Shown here piece by piece: positions 33,781 through 44,391 of a stretch of DNA of 64,000 nucleotides. The DNA comes from Actinernus sp. WN-2022. Its lineage: Eukaryota; Cnidaria; Anthozoa; Actiniaria; Actinernidae. The stretch spans positions 145,363,745-145,427,744 of the forward strand of contig JAOWCC010001589.1 of NCBI GenBank assembly GCA_030867875.1, given 5' to 3'. The notes beneath the pieces were generated by a model, which had not been told where the DNA came from, searched no databases, and was given only the letters and a program-made list of their open reading frames with translations. Within the stretch, counting starts at the first letter, position 1. Each line of letters opens with the position of its first letter. The position numbers and the translations under genes are program-made.

Positions 33781-34040
33781 TCAGAAATATATTTTAAAAA
33801 TAGTTCAAAAAATAGTCCAGAGTCCAATGGTCCAAGGGTCCAATCCATATTTTACCCTATGCCAGCCTTTGCACTGTCTATGAAATTACTTTTACCTGAC
33901 TTTAAAAATATTGTACATATATCTCCCCTTTCTTCATGTGGAATTAACTCGGTCGTATTTTAGCTCTAGAGACAACGAACATTTTCACATTTAATAAACT
34001 ACATTGGGATTGGGATCCTAAAAGACAACACTGAAAGAAA

Positions 34041-34655
34041 CTATGATATATTTAACAATTATTCACCGAAGTGGAGGTGAATAGTGGTGGATATTTACCG
34101 TGCCGCTTTTAGTATATACCACACTCCAGGGGAATAGCCAGCACGAAATAGTCACATGGACAAAAACTCGCGAGAGATGATCGCTGCTTTGCTCAGAGGT
34201 GAATATGAAATCATATTCATTGTTTGAGTAGCCAATCAGAGCGCGCGAAAAGTGATATTCACTGGTGTGGTATATACTAAATATATTTTTACCACAACTG
34301 CCGGTAATCTCGCGATCTGATTGGTTGAAGTACGGTGGTAAATGAGAGTCCAGACAACGGTGCTGACGCGAGAAAGTTATAGACAACGCTGGCTCTTTCA
34401 AAGCTGTCACGCTTTGTAACGAAACTTCCTTGTACGTTTTCTAATATTGTTGTAAAAAACAAATTTCCTCTGGTTTTCCGTGGTGTGGACTCTTATTTAC
34501 CACGATTTACGTCATCACATGGTCAAAATTTGTTGTGGACTCACTTAGCTCCGCCTCGTGAGTCCACAACAAATTTTGACCATGTGATGACGTTAATCGT
34601 GGTAAATAAGAGTCCACACCACGGAAAACCAGTGGAAATTTGCTAAATATATTCC
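34041..34655 (+). mobile_element. Noncoding element with nested insertion, left copy
   Basis: Direct repeat of 37286-37555: starts 'tatttaacaattattcacc', has 'gtggtatatactaa' near its end and an internal foldback on gtgaatat. A 356-bp insertion (34287-34642) with TSD ctaaatatat interrupts it. In the right arm the element has the same, not the inverted, orientation, so the two are probably independent insertions. Confidence 0.65.
34470..34632. repeat. Near-perfect ~75-bp hairpin
   Basis: Arms start ctggttttccgtggtgtgga and end with its complement, with a spacer of about 13 nt (ttagctccgcctc). It forms most of the 3' half of the nested 34287-34642 element. Confidence 0.85.
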
Positions 34656-34971
34656 CATATGTGTCTTTGTTGTTACCTGGTAAAGCAATACCATGGGGAA
34701 CGGTACGAGTAACAATCGCTTCGTTTAGTGCCTAAATGCCTAACAATCTTTCTTAGCGCCAGTGGGATTTGAAATTTACAAACATTAGAAACAAAGGAAA
34801 GTTAAAGTTCTTATAGCGCAGCATTTTTTCATTGTTTGATCTTCTCTTGGGACTAACAAATTTAATTAAGTACCAGTTCGCTTGGAACACCTTTGCTTTT
34901 AAGGATGGTTTTTCGAAAAGAATAGACCATTTTCTCATGTATGCGCACGCAATATTGGCCCGCCAAATCGC

Positions 34972-35034
34972 TTTTTGAACAATAGCCGCTAATTTTTGAA
35001 CAATAGCCGCTAATTTTTGAACAATAGCCGATAA
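34972..35034. repeat. 21-bp tandem repeat, three units
   Basis: Units of tttttgaacaatagccgctaa, the last one with ataa. A short inverted match (aatagaccattttctca) links 34920-34960 with 35320-35365. Confidence 0.85.
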
Positions 35035-35133
35035 TTTGAATAACAAAGGCTGTCGCATCAGAACGAGTCTAACTAAAGCTAACAAAACTCGCGGCCCGCC
35101 AAGAAATACTTCATGTGGGCAGCTTGGATTTAG

Positions 35134-35234
35134 ACTGGTATGTAATCAACTAAAGTCGATTGAGGTATGCTAACCGCCGTGGAAAGTGGGTAGCAGCTGA
35201 CGTTTCGAGCGTTAGCCCTTCGTCAGAGCAAAAA
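35134..35234 (-). mobile_element. 101-bp Penelope-type terminal insertion with 13-bp TSD
   Basis: agcttggatttag flanks it exactly (35121-35133 and 35235-35247). The insert, on the minus strand, begins GCTCTGACGAAGGGCTAACG after an oligo-T/A end and runs through 'cacggcggttagcatacctc'. It carries only the structured terminal block and no coding sequence. Confidence 0.8.
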
Positions 35235-35247
35235 AGCTTGGATTTAG

Positions 35248-37064
35248 TATTGGTTGAAATAATAGGGAGGGTTATAGGAAACCACTACGTGATTCCCACG
35301 TGAAGTATTTAACGGCCCGTAAAGCCTGTTGCGTGCGCATACTTGAGAAAATGGTCTATTGCGATGCCAAATCATTAGGGGAATTAGTTACCTGTTTGGA
35401 ACGCTTGAAAACCATCAAAAACCCGTAGCGCACAGACAATTGTACTTCCATCTCGTCAAGTGCAGGAATTACCGTGCAGATGAAAAATTAAAAATCTGCA
35501 GACTTTCAAACAATACTGTTTGATAATAGAAAATAAATTTATACAGTGATTTATTCAATAGAGCACGCGGTTGTGAAGGAGTTAAAGATTTAGTGTCGAA
35601 ATTTTTACCAATTTTTTTATGGGTCATGGTGAACTGTTTTCCTTCCCTTCAGTAACGCTGCGTTACGTGACAATCCTTTGAACGGCTACAAAGAAGACAG
35701 GAGTGGAATTAGAAATTTCAAAAATCTTCATCAAATTAGAACAAAATACCAAACCTAAAGCTATGAAATTGTAAAGGATTTTTTTTTGTATAAACTTTTA
35801 TCAGTAGTATTGCCTCGTCTTTAAGAAGTAAAATGCTGTGCGCCATGATGATGCCGCAGGAACATTATCAGGTACAGAACGAAAATATAGGGTATTTCGG
35901 CAAAATAAACTTAGATCGAAATTAAATTAATGTTCTTCTCCTTACTTTGCTGAGAATTTTCCTTTTTATAGTTATGAAATCGGTTGAGTAGAAGTGATCG
36001 AGAGCTGAATTTTTGAACATCCAAATAATTGCATTTTTTCTCGAAAAATGTGTTCTTGTGTATGTCTTACTCCGAGAGTTACCAGCGGCACCACTGTTAC
36101 AAAAGCAACATGATTTCTTTCTCATCTAAACATTGAGTTGGATTCTCTTTTAAAAAGTACTTAATTGTAGAACTAGAGGCTGAAGTGAACCGTATATGCT
36201 GATATCGATCAGTCATTTGTCGTATATGTTGATATCGATCAGTCAGTTTACCGGTCTGAGCAAAATTAAATTTACGCGCTACAATTCAGGCAAAACTACG
36301 CAATTCTTTGGTAAGGTAGCTAAAGTAGGATATAATATTACTACATCGGCAGTTTCCAGAGAATAAAATGATTATAGGTGGCAGACATATCGCTATACAA
36401 ACCGCCTTTAACTCATAAAATGACTGTCTCAGCCGCTTGTTTTACCGAGGAAACTGTTATTTAAAACTAATGTTTTTTGGCCGATAATACGTGCGGATTT
36501 TTCATTCTTTCGATCGAACACGGTTATTTCTTCACTGACAAGAATCACGGCCGCTTTTTGCTTACGTTGAATCATGCTATTGAAGCAAACAAAAAGGTTT
36601 TGTTTTTGAAGTTTGAAGTAAGCAAGATATTTTAGTTTCACAGATATTAATATTTATCTCCGATTCTGAGCAGTTTATTTTAGTGATTTCTTAGTATAAC
36701 GAATTTAAGAGGCAAAATTGTTTGTGATTAATACTGAGTATTGAGAGATTTCAAGTGTCTCGATTAGGTAACTAAACCTCCTAATTGAATATATTAAAGA
36801 AACAGAAGTACATTTCTACCATTATTTTGATTTAAAAAAAAAAAATCGTACAGGATTTCTTTAACCGATTTTGCTATAACAAAAAGGAAACTTCGGAGGA
36901 AAATAAGGGGACAACACTTTTGAAATATTATTTCGAAAGCCAAGCCCCTATAGCTTTTATATTTTATCAATTCGGTCGCAACTAGACAAATAGCCAGGGA
37001 CCCAAACATTTCGCCAGTTACGCGCGTGGTTCAACTGTATTATCTGATTTCTGATTATATATGT
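35248..37064. other. Spacer between the inverted arms
   Basis: No gene recognised. A 31-bp tandem duplication around 'ttgatatcgatcagtca' lies at about 36195-36250. Strongly AT-rich. Confidence 0.4.
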
Positions 37065-37285
37065 TTTAAACCCCAAGAGAAAACGAAACAATGAAAATAA
37101 ATGCGGCACTGTATAAGAACGTAAACGTTCCTTTGTTTCTAACGTTTGTTGATTTCATGATCAACTCCCACTGGTGCTATTATAAAGAAAGATTGTTAGG
37201 CATTTAGGCACTAAACGAAACGATTGTTTGCGCATTGTACTCGTACCGATCCCTATGGTATTGCTTTCTCGGGAAAACAAACACA

Positions 37286-37560
37286 CATATGGGGATATTT
37301 AACAATTATTCACCTCAGTGTCGGTGAATAGTGGTGGATATTTACCTGGCCGTTTTTAGTATATACCACACTCCAGGTTAATAGCCAGTACCAAATAGTT
37401 ATTTTATTTTCTGTCAAATGGACAAAAACTCGCGCGAGATGATCGCTGCTTTGCTCGGAGGTGAATATGAAATCATATTCACTGTTTGAGTAGCCAATCA
37501 GAGCGCGCGAAAAGTGATATTCACTGGTGTGGTATATACTAAATATATATATATTCCCAT
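37286..37560 (+). mobile_element. Noncoding element, uninterrupted copy
   Basis: Same element as 34041-34655 without the nested insertion; 'gtggtatatactaaatatat' at its end shows the empty site. Confidence 0.65.
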
Positions 37561-38288
37561 ATGTGTCTTTGTTGTTACCTGGTAAAGCAACGGTGCAACT
37601 TGTGTACTTTAGCCTACATTACATCCATCCATCCAGTGCTTTAATTCGTTGCACTCCACATGACATACTACATTGAAGTAGTGCAGATCAGTCCATTATT
37701 AATAGAATACTGCTAGCTTTAGTAAAATTTGTTGTTGTTGTTGTTATATTTCGAAAATTGAAAATTCGTATGTTTTGCATGATATTAATTCAAATCGAAA
37801 ACTAGCACGCTTTCAAATTTAAAATAGTAGGAAGACTATACTGGCGCTGAGCTAGTTGCATTCTGTATTATCTCCCATATTATGTCTTGCAGGTCACTAA
37901 TATTGGTTCATTACAACCAGCTGTTCGTATGGCGTAAGCAGCAACAGGCAATATTGCCTCGGTTAAAATTTCTCGTCATGTTTTCGTTATTTCATTTTGT
38001 GATAGTTTGTGTTAGAAAATAAATAAAATATTTAATATCTAACATAAGAAATCGGTTAAAATGAGATATGGAGAAAAGCCCCGTTTAAACATTTGGTCTG
38101 ATTACCGGCTTGATTTCTCTAAATCTCGTAAACTGGTACTTTGAGGCTCTATCGCCAGTCAATTACCCACAATGCACCCGATATAGTTGAGGGGGGAGGT
38201 CAGAAAAGTCTTAAACTGTCATTTGCCCTTTCACAAACGGCGAAAACACGAGTTACTGGCTTTTAAAGCTAAAGACACACAAGCTCAC

Positions 38289-38344
38289 CCATGTTTTCAC
38301 AAAAGGGGGTCTTAGGTTCTAAGGGTCCTTTTGTGAAAACATGG
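38289..38344. repeat. Hairpin next to an (AT)n run
   Basis: Arms ccatgttttcacaaaagg and its complement around about 20 nt, followed by (AT)n at 38347-38371. Confidence 0.75.
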
Positions 38345-38370
38345 CAGATATATATATATATATATATATA

Positions 38371-38809
38371 TAACCTGATTTTTCAAAAGGTGATCTCATT
38401 AATAATTATTTCTGGGACACTGCTTAATTTGTATACATGCAATTAGGGCCACATGCAATCACGACGTCTGCCATTAATTAGAGCCATATGCATGCATTAG
38501 CCCTGTCTTAGAGCTAGGCCATAATATATTATGTTATTAGCTTTAACCCCAATATCCAGGAGGGGGAGGGGGGGGAATATATATACAGGATCGGATGGAC
38601 CAGTTGTGCACCAGGCACCGAGCATGCCCGTAGTCGCCTATGGTCCTTAACCAGCATTTTTAACTCAAATGGTATACTGTCAGTACATGGTGGGTCCTGA
38701 AAATAGAGTCGATCGCCTGCTCAGATCTGATTTCCAGGAGCCTGGGAGCTAGTCTGAAATGTCTGATAAATCCAGTGTGATGCAGTCCACCTTTTGAAAA
38801 ATCAAGTTA
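38371..38809. mobile_element. MITE-like element
   Basis: Inverted ends taacctgatttttcaaaagg and ccttttgaaaaatcaagtta, about 440 bp apart, in TA-rich flanks, as for a TA-targeting element. A G-rich run (aggagggggaggggggggaa, near 38558) is inside. No coding sequence. Confidence 0.6.
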
Positions 38810-39256
38810 GATATATAATCACAGTTTCTTTTAGTGGAGAGAAAATATGCACACGTTTTCTAAATTTCAAACCAATCAAATGTGAAATGAAGTAAGAAAT
38901 ATTTTACGCTCCCATACAAACCCTTATAAAGTTATACTTTCGTAACTTGAGCTTGGGCTGCCTGTGGTTACTCTTACTATTCAAAGTGCAATAACTGCCC
39001 TATCGGCCTGTGTTCTCTTTTAGGATCCAAATCCCAATCTAGTTTATTAAATGTGAAAATTAGTTTGGCTGTGAAATGTTCGTTGTCTCTTACAGCTAAA
39101 ATACGACCAAGTTAATTCCACATGAAAAAAGGAGAGATATATGTACAATCTTTTTAAAGCCAGGTAAAAGTAATTTCATAGACAGTGTAAAGGTGCGGAC
39201 AGCGACCAGTGAGAAAAACACACACCTAAAAACGTGATTAACTAAAATATCCGACA

Positions 39257-39421
39257 ATGCCTGTTGTAGAGCGAACGGTGGGGAAACCGCCCACAAATCG
39301 AAAACGTGCTAGGCTAAAATCTCTAACCGCATTTGTATTCGTCGACGGTTATCAGGACATGTTTAAGATATCCGTTTTAAACTACAGTTGGGTTTATAGA
39401 TTACTGACCACACAACATTAG
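39257..39421 (+). CDS. 54-codon ORF, right-arm copy, function unknown
   Basis: ATG at 39257, TAG at 39419-39421. Same length as 32714-32878; replacements are L/R, E/R, N/D and C/Y. The frame is intact though the surrounding arm has many indels. No recognised family. Confidence 0.35.
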   Translation: MPVVERTVGKPPTNRKRARLKSLTAFVFVDGYQDMFKISVLNYSWVYRLLTTQH

Positions 39422-39461
39422 TGGTAAAACTGGACAGGTGTTTGGCATTTAAGATATTATC

Positions 39462-39834
39462 TAAACCCAAACCATCAGTTTAAGTGCTAGTTCTATATTG
39501 TACGATCAACTGGAGCCTATACCGAACATAGCAAAGTACCATATGTATACGGCTTTTATCAAAGACACGCACTTTTGTTTCGAATTTTTCCTCATTTTAT
39601 TGAAAGAAAAAGCTTTACTGGAAAGACAAGGCACAAATAAGCTAGACGTGGAGAGGTATGAAAAAAAATGGGAACCTCTAACAAAGTGGCTGACAAAATA
39701 ATCTAGACTATTATCGTACATCAGAACCATGTAAATTATATGTGCGTGTGTGTACGTCTTTAGTAAATGTGTCGTAGTTTGTACAGTTTTTTGTAAAGTA
39801 TGAAACAGATTAAACAAATAAGAAATGAAAAAAC
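39462..39834 (+). mobile_element. LINE 3' end inserted in the right arm
   Basis: attatc flanks it (39456-39461 and 39835-39840) and the left arm shows the empty site near 32690. It carries the end of an ORF (39498-39701, finishing YEKKWEPLTKWLTK) and an A-rich tail. The W-rich C terminus fits an L1/Tx1-type LINE, low certainty. Confidence 0.6.
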
Positions 39835-39923
39835 ATTATCATCCGGTCGATCAGATCACTTAGTAATGGTCATAAATACAGCAGAACTTGTAATTAGAAA
39901 GTCACTCGAGAAACAGTTCAGAC

Positions 39924-40319
39924 CATAGTTAATAGAGGGCAATGGTTATGAAACCCAGCGACCTTCTTTGTTATGCCTTTGTTCGATTTTTCAACCGTGA
40001 CCGTGCACAAAACACAATAGAAATTCCAATATGTTAATCAATCATCCAATAGAAACGTGTGGGTTCAGTCGTTCAGGGGACGCTAATTGCTGGCTTTCAC
40101 TTGACGTCATAGCCGCCATGTTGGTGCCCTTAAACGATAGATTCCTCGTTAGCTTCTTTTATTGGTGGCACCAACATGGCCGCCATGCCCTTTGTCATTT
40201 GAATCTCTGGGGATCGAGTGAAAACCAGCAATAAACTATGACCGTGCACAATATTTTGTCTTACCCCTTTCCAACATATATCGCAGTACCTTTGTTAGTC
40301 CCTTTGAAGTTTGCCGGGA
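39924..40319. mobile_element. hAT-like MITE, right arm, with nested foldback
   Basis: Counterpart of 32315-32590. Internally interrupted at about 40088-40228 by a foldback with ends ttgctggctttcact / agtgaaaaccagcaa and inner arms on 'gccatgttggtgcc'. The far end of the MITE is cut at about 40319 by LINE sequence. Confidence 0.75.
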
Positions 40320-40324
40320 TATGG

Positions 40325-40735
40325 GCAAAGGTTTAACTCCTGCTTTTATAAAAGCGCTCTTGCCCGAGGTGAATGTAGTCAATACATGCTTGGCTCCAAT
40401 GAAAATTATACACTGTTGCCTTGTCGTTCTGAGCATTTCCGTTGTTCTTTTCTGCCATCCTCAATACGATTATGGAACGATTTAAATCCAGCTGTAGCAA
40501 GCATACCGCAATTACCTGGTTTTAAGAAAGCTCTAAAGGAAAGCTTTAGTAGAAATGATTAATACAGATTCTACGATTTTTTCGTCACTAGATTTGCATC
40601 AATATGTCACACTCGCTTAAGATTAGGTAACTCTCCTTTAAATAATAACCTATTTAAAATCAATTGCGCACCAACAGCATTCTGTCTCTGCGGAATTGCT
40701 AAGGAACTGTTAAACACTATTTATTAGATCCTCTA
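40325..40735 (+). pseudogene. LINE C-terminal fragment
   Basis: Reads NYTLLPCRSEHFRCSFLPSS, LWNDLNPAV, then after a stop at 40560 TRLRLGNSPLNNNLFKINCA and CLCGIAKE. This parallels the end of the LINE RT at 28686-29845. Decayed; frameshift or stop between the parts. Confidence 0.7.
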
Positions 40736-42024
40736 TATGCCGCAGTGCGTCATTTCCCTCCGTTGCACTTTTAATCCCTCACTGGCAAGTTACATCGGGG
40801 AATATAAAAGTGAACATACTACTCCATGGCTATTCTCAATTAAGAAGTAATAAGTACTGGTTAAAACACGAACAGCAGTGTTTTATCAAGTTTAATAATT
40901 CGAGGGCTTAAAAAACGCTTCAAGAATGCAGTGAAAGAAAGACGCACGTCTCAAGGGAACTTAATGAACCATTGAACCTTTGTATTCACAACGCCATGGA
41001 AAATATTCGAGTAATCACCGCCGGCAATTACGAACATCTCAAGGGAAGGACATGAAGAAATTACCATACTATGTTGTTTGAAGCGGCGTTTCGCAATGCA
41101 ACAATAACCTGCACTTGAAGGATTTGGTGTCGTAGTTTACCTCGATAAAGTTCAAGACTTGGAAAGCGATGTGACTGACATGACGGCAGACTCTAAATTT
41201 TTGACTCCGGCACAAAATATGTAAGTTTATTGCACGTTTTTATTGTTTTACGGCTTTGAGTTTGGTTTAATAATTGGAACTAAACAGTGGCTCGGTAAAC
41301 AGGTAATGGTAGTTGGATAACTTCATTTTAAAATATTATCTGTTAATTTCGGTAGTCTGCTGATATTAGTAAATTTAGTGCAAAAATTATGTTCCGTGTA
41401 CTTTTTGCTATCTTTGGGTCTTTATCAGTGAATTCTTAATTAGAATGAAACTTTATATAAAATTTCATGTTCATTAGTATTCTTGATATAAAGTCTTCAT
41501 CCTAATTTGCATTCTTTTGTAATACCTTTGTACCCATATTCCCCTGGTACCGAAATCAAAGCCCTCCCTGGGCTTTTTAGAATGATGAGATTTTATCAGG
41601 TATAAAGGAGCATGCACGTGACTGATTTGCTTCATCTGATTGGACAAAACGCTCATTAATTATTCATGATTTTTTTAAATATATAGAAGTGTTTAAAGCA
41701 ATACAGTTTTATGTTATTGAAACAAAGCGCTTTGATTAATTTAACTGGCTTTAGAGTAGTATTACCAATTTTATAGTGATGCTGTCATAAGTGATTGTGT
41801 TTTTTTCATATTATTTTTATTATTTACTTATTGCCATCTATTGCTCCTGCTTTCTGTTTCCATGCTTTATCTATCATTATTATAAGTCGTTTCCTTTTTC
41901 TCTACCTTACTCGCTGTAAAAATTGTAATTGTAACTGTAGTGTGAGCTTCCTAGATGAGCACCTGGTGCTCTTGAGGCAAACACTAGGAAATTATGTGTT
42001 TAAATTTAAAAAAAACATTACATA
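40736..42024. other. Arm-specific DNA without recognised gene
   Basis: Not present in the left arm. 'agatgagcacctggtgctct' near 41953 resembles a LINE 3' UTR. No convincing ORF. Confidence 0.35.
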
Positions 42025-42099
42025 ACAGACTGAGTCGATAAAGAGTCAAAAAGCGGGCTAGAATGTCATGTAAGTGCAACCCGGTATATCCTCGCATAA

Positions 42100-42740
42100 G
42101 AGAAATAAACACTGGTATAATTAACTGAGAGTCGAATAAGGTATGCTGACAACCGCGGAGAGCGAGTAGCAGCTGACGTTTCGAGCGTTAGCTTTTCGTC
42201 AGAGCAAAAGAGGGAATTGTGGGTGGGGAAATGGTTTATACAGTGTCCATGATTACCGCTGAGGAAACATTTACTCGGACAATTAGATCAAAGGAAATTG
42301 CGCCAACAATAGAAATGCTAATAGCTGTAATAGGAATTATAAAGAGTTTTGATGAATAAACTAGTGAATACGTGAAGTCTGAAATTAAAATAAACAGAAA
42401 GCGTCATTAATACTGTGAGGTGTCAAACTGCCTAATTTGAAAACAAAGTTCCGTTCTTTGCATTGACGGCTGTCGGTAGTAGTACTATCTAGTGGATCAT
42501 AATTGATCCGAGTACATGTTTCTTCAGCGGTAATCATGTACTCAACACTATATAAACCGTTTCCCCACCAACAACTCCCTCTTTTGCTAGCGCTCCAAAC
42601 GTCAGACGCTATTCGCTTTCCATGGCGGTTAGCATACTTTAATCGACTCTCAGTTAATTATACTAGTGTTTATCTTCCTCACCGATGTAGATCAACACTA
42701 GTTATTACAGGAGCTATTCACCCAACACATCAACACTAGT
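42100..42740. repeat. Pair of Penelope-type terminal sequences, right arm
   Basis: Inverted counterparts of 31597-32240: hammerhead-like core on the minus strand at 42171-42204 and the degenerate, opposite copy at about 42580-42670. Confidence 0.6.
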
Positions 42741-43308
42741 TATTACGGATAGCTGGTTACAGAAACAACCTCCGTAACAATAGTCAATTATGTCTTTGAT
42801 GTCGATAACCCTATCTAATAAATTAATTTCTACTTTTTGGAACTGCCAGTTGGCAGGCCATTAATGCCTGAAATTTTCTACAATGTGAAGCAAAACGCAT
42901 GATCAAACTGTTGGGTAAAGTTCACTGACAACATAGGAAAGGCGATTAACAAATACCAAACACCAGACCTAATTCATGCCTACTGATTGAAAGACAAACA
43001 ACCTTGACTGCTACATTGATTATAGATATGATTGTTTATTTTAGGACAAAATTACATTTGAATGCTTTCCGAATAACATGGATGAACAGTTAATTTTGAA
43101 ATACTTTGTACAGACTTAATAATTATTGTCCATCGTAATCGCGCATAACTATAACGTCTTCAATCACTGGCATCCTTATCATTAATATTATTACAAAGTT
43201 TAGACTTTATAATTATTACTTTATGTTGAGAAATGGGATCTTTCAGGCTTCGATCATAACAAGTTAATATTTGGAGGTACTGTATATATTTTGAACAAAA
43301 CGACAATG

Positions 43309-44391
43309 TCAGCGACACAAAATAAACTTCATAGCTCCATCATGGATTGTTCTTATTCTTAGAAACATTATCGGGTGAAGGGCACTTGGTAAACACTGGA
43401 GCAAGTACGAGTACAGAGACACCACGTAATCATAGTCCCAGTTATAAAGATTAACTAGTTTAAACTCTCTGATCACAAACATCACACTGTAAGGCAAGTA
43501 ACAGAAGAAGTAAATAAGTATAATGGCGTAAATCATCTTTAGAAGTTCCTGTTCGCGTTCGGTCATTGTGCTTTCATGTCTTGATTCGGGGCGAATACTA
43601 GAAGAAGTTGTGGGAGCGAGTTGAAAGCGCTCGCGTCCCTCTGTTTCATACTTGTTATTTAGCTGTAGATCGTGTGTTTTATTGCCCGTTGTCTCAGTGT
43701 CGGCTGTGTCGGTGATACTTAGGTCGCGTCGGATGTCGTGAACGTGTTTGCAGATCTTTACAGTCACAACGACGTAAGCAGCGACCATAACAACAAGTGG
43801 AGCGGCGTGTTGGCAGGTGAAAAGAACGAGCGTGTAGATATTAACGTCATCCGGATAGGGAAAGATCTCCACGCAGCGAAGTATCTTCTCATCGCAGATC
43901 TGACGTGTGACCACTCGTCTTGTAACTGAGGAAGGTAGTGCAAGTGAGGTTGCCCAGATCCAAGAGAAAACGAGGACTGCAAACTGAACTACTCGGGAAA
44001 TATAACCAAACTGCGACGTGATTACCAGGCATCGATAAACAGCAATGGCTGCCATAGTGAAGGTGACCATGGCACCGCAGCACACAGAAAGCGGGTTAAC
44101 AACGTGGCACATGAAATCACCAAACACCCAGGACCACGGTGGTGTTTCGTAGTGGAAGAGAAATGGGTAGCAGACGGTGCCTATGAGTTCTGCAATGGAA
44201 AGGCTAACCACCAGTCGATAGGAAAACAGATTTTTTCGCCATATTATCCGGCATACTGTATAGTTTCCAGTTAGTGAAACCAGGATAATAACTGCCATGA
44301 TGATGGCACGGACGATACGAGATGCGTTTGGCTCTACGAAGGGAGAGCGCTGCATCGTGCATTCCGAGGAAGTTGTGTTGTTCTCCATCAT
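43309..44391 (-). CDS. Seven-transmembrane receptor, class-A-like GPCR, copy C
   Basis: A 360-residue receptor, intact. Start chosen at the first ATG (44391) after the acceptor at 44411-44414; a second ATG follows at once. N-glycosylation sites NNT and NAS (residues 5 and 22). TM1 GN at 42-43; TM2 SLSIAEL with Glu68; Cys95 and Cys173 for the TM3-loop 2 disulfide; YRC at 119-121; Pro198 and Tyr206 in TM5; Ser/Thr-rich loop 3 (about 213-285); TM6 CYLP 297-300; TM7 LHPIMF 338-343; short basic tail. It has an ECTMQR block absent from copy A, and loop 2 residues differ. Poly(A) signal on the minus strand at 43035-43040; 5'-UTR intron about 44411-44562. Ligand unknown. Confidence 0.9.
   Translation of the reverse strand: MMENNTTSSECTMQRSPFVEPNASRIVRAIIMAVIILVSLTGNYTVCRIIWRKNLFSYRLVVSLSIAELIGTVCYPFLFHYETPPWSWVFGDFMCHVVNPLSVCCGAMVTFTMAAIAVYRCLVITSQFGYISRVVQFAVLVFSWIWATSLALPSSVTRRVVTRQICDEKILRCVEIFPYPDDVNIYTLVLFTCQHAAPLVVMVAAYVVVTVKICKHVHDIRRDLSITDTADTETTGNKTHDLQLNNKYETEGRERFQLAPTTSSSIRPESRHESTMTEREQELLKMIYAIILIYFFCYLPYSVMFVIREFKLVNLYNWDYDYVVSLYSYLLQCLPSALHPIMFLRIRTIHDGAMKFILCR

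Larger units (their letters stand above)
25728..34850 (+). repeat. Left arm of a large inverted duplication
   Basis: Inverted matches by eye: 25733-26405 with 44985-45660; 26415-26540 with 44485-44612; 29850-32314 with 42025-44480; 32315-32895 with 39245-40319; 33856-34030 with 39000-39200; 34655-34850 with 37065-37265. The left arm carries GPCR pseudogene B and, in addition, a 3.3-kb LINE insertion, a LINE tail at 33240-33780 and a nested 356-bp element at 34287-34642. About 370 bp found at 44613-44980 are missing here. Confidence 0.85.

Noticed and set aside
38555..38580. G-quadruplex regulatory element
   Set aside because: G-rich, but a single low-complexity run inside a MITE; nothing ties it to a promoter.
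43738..44083. Small ORFs overlapping receptor C on both strands
   Set aside because: They are other-frame shadows of the receptor; the same shadows appear over copies A and B.
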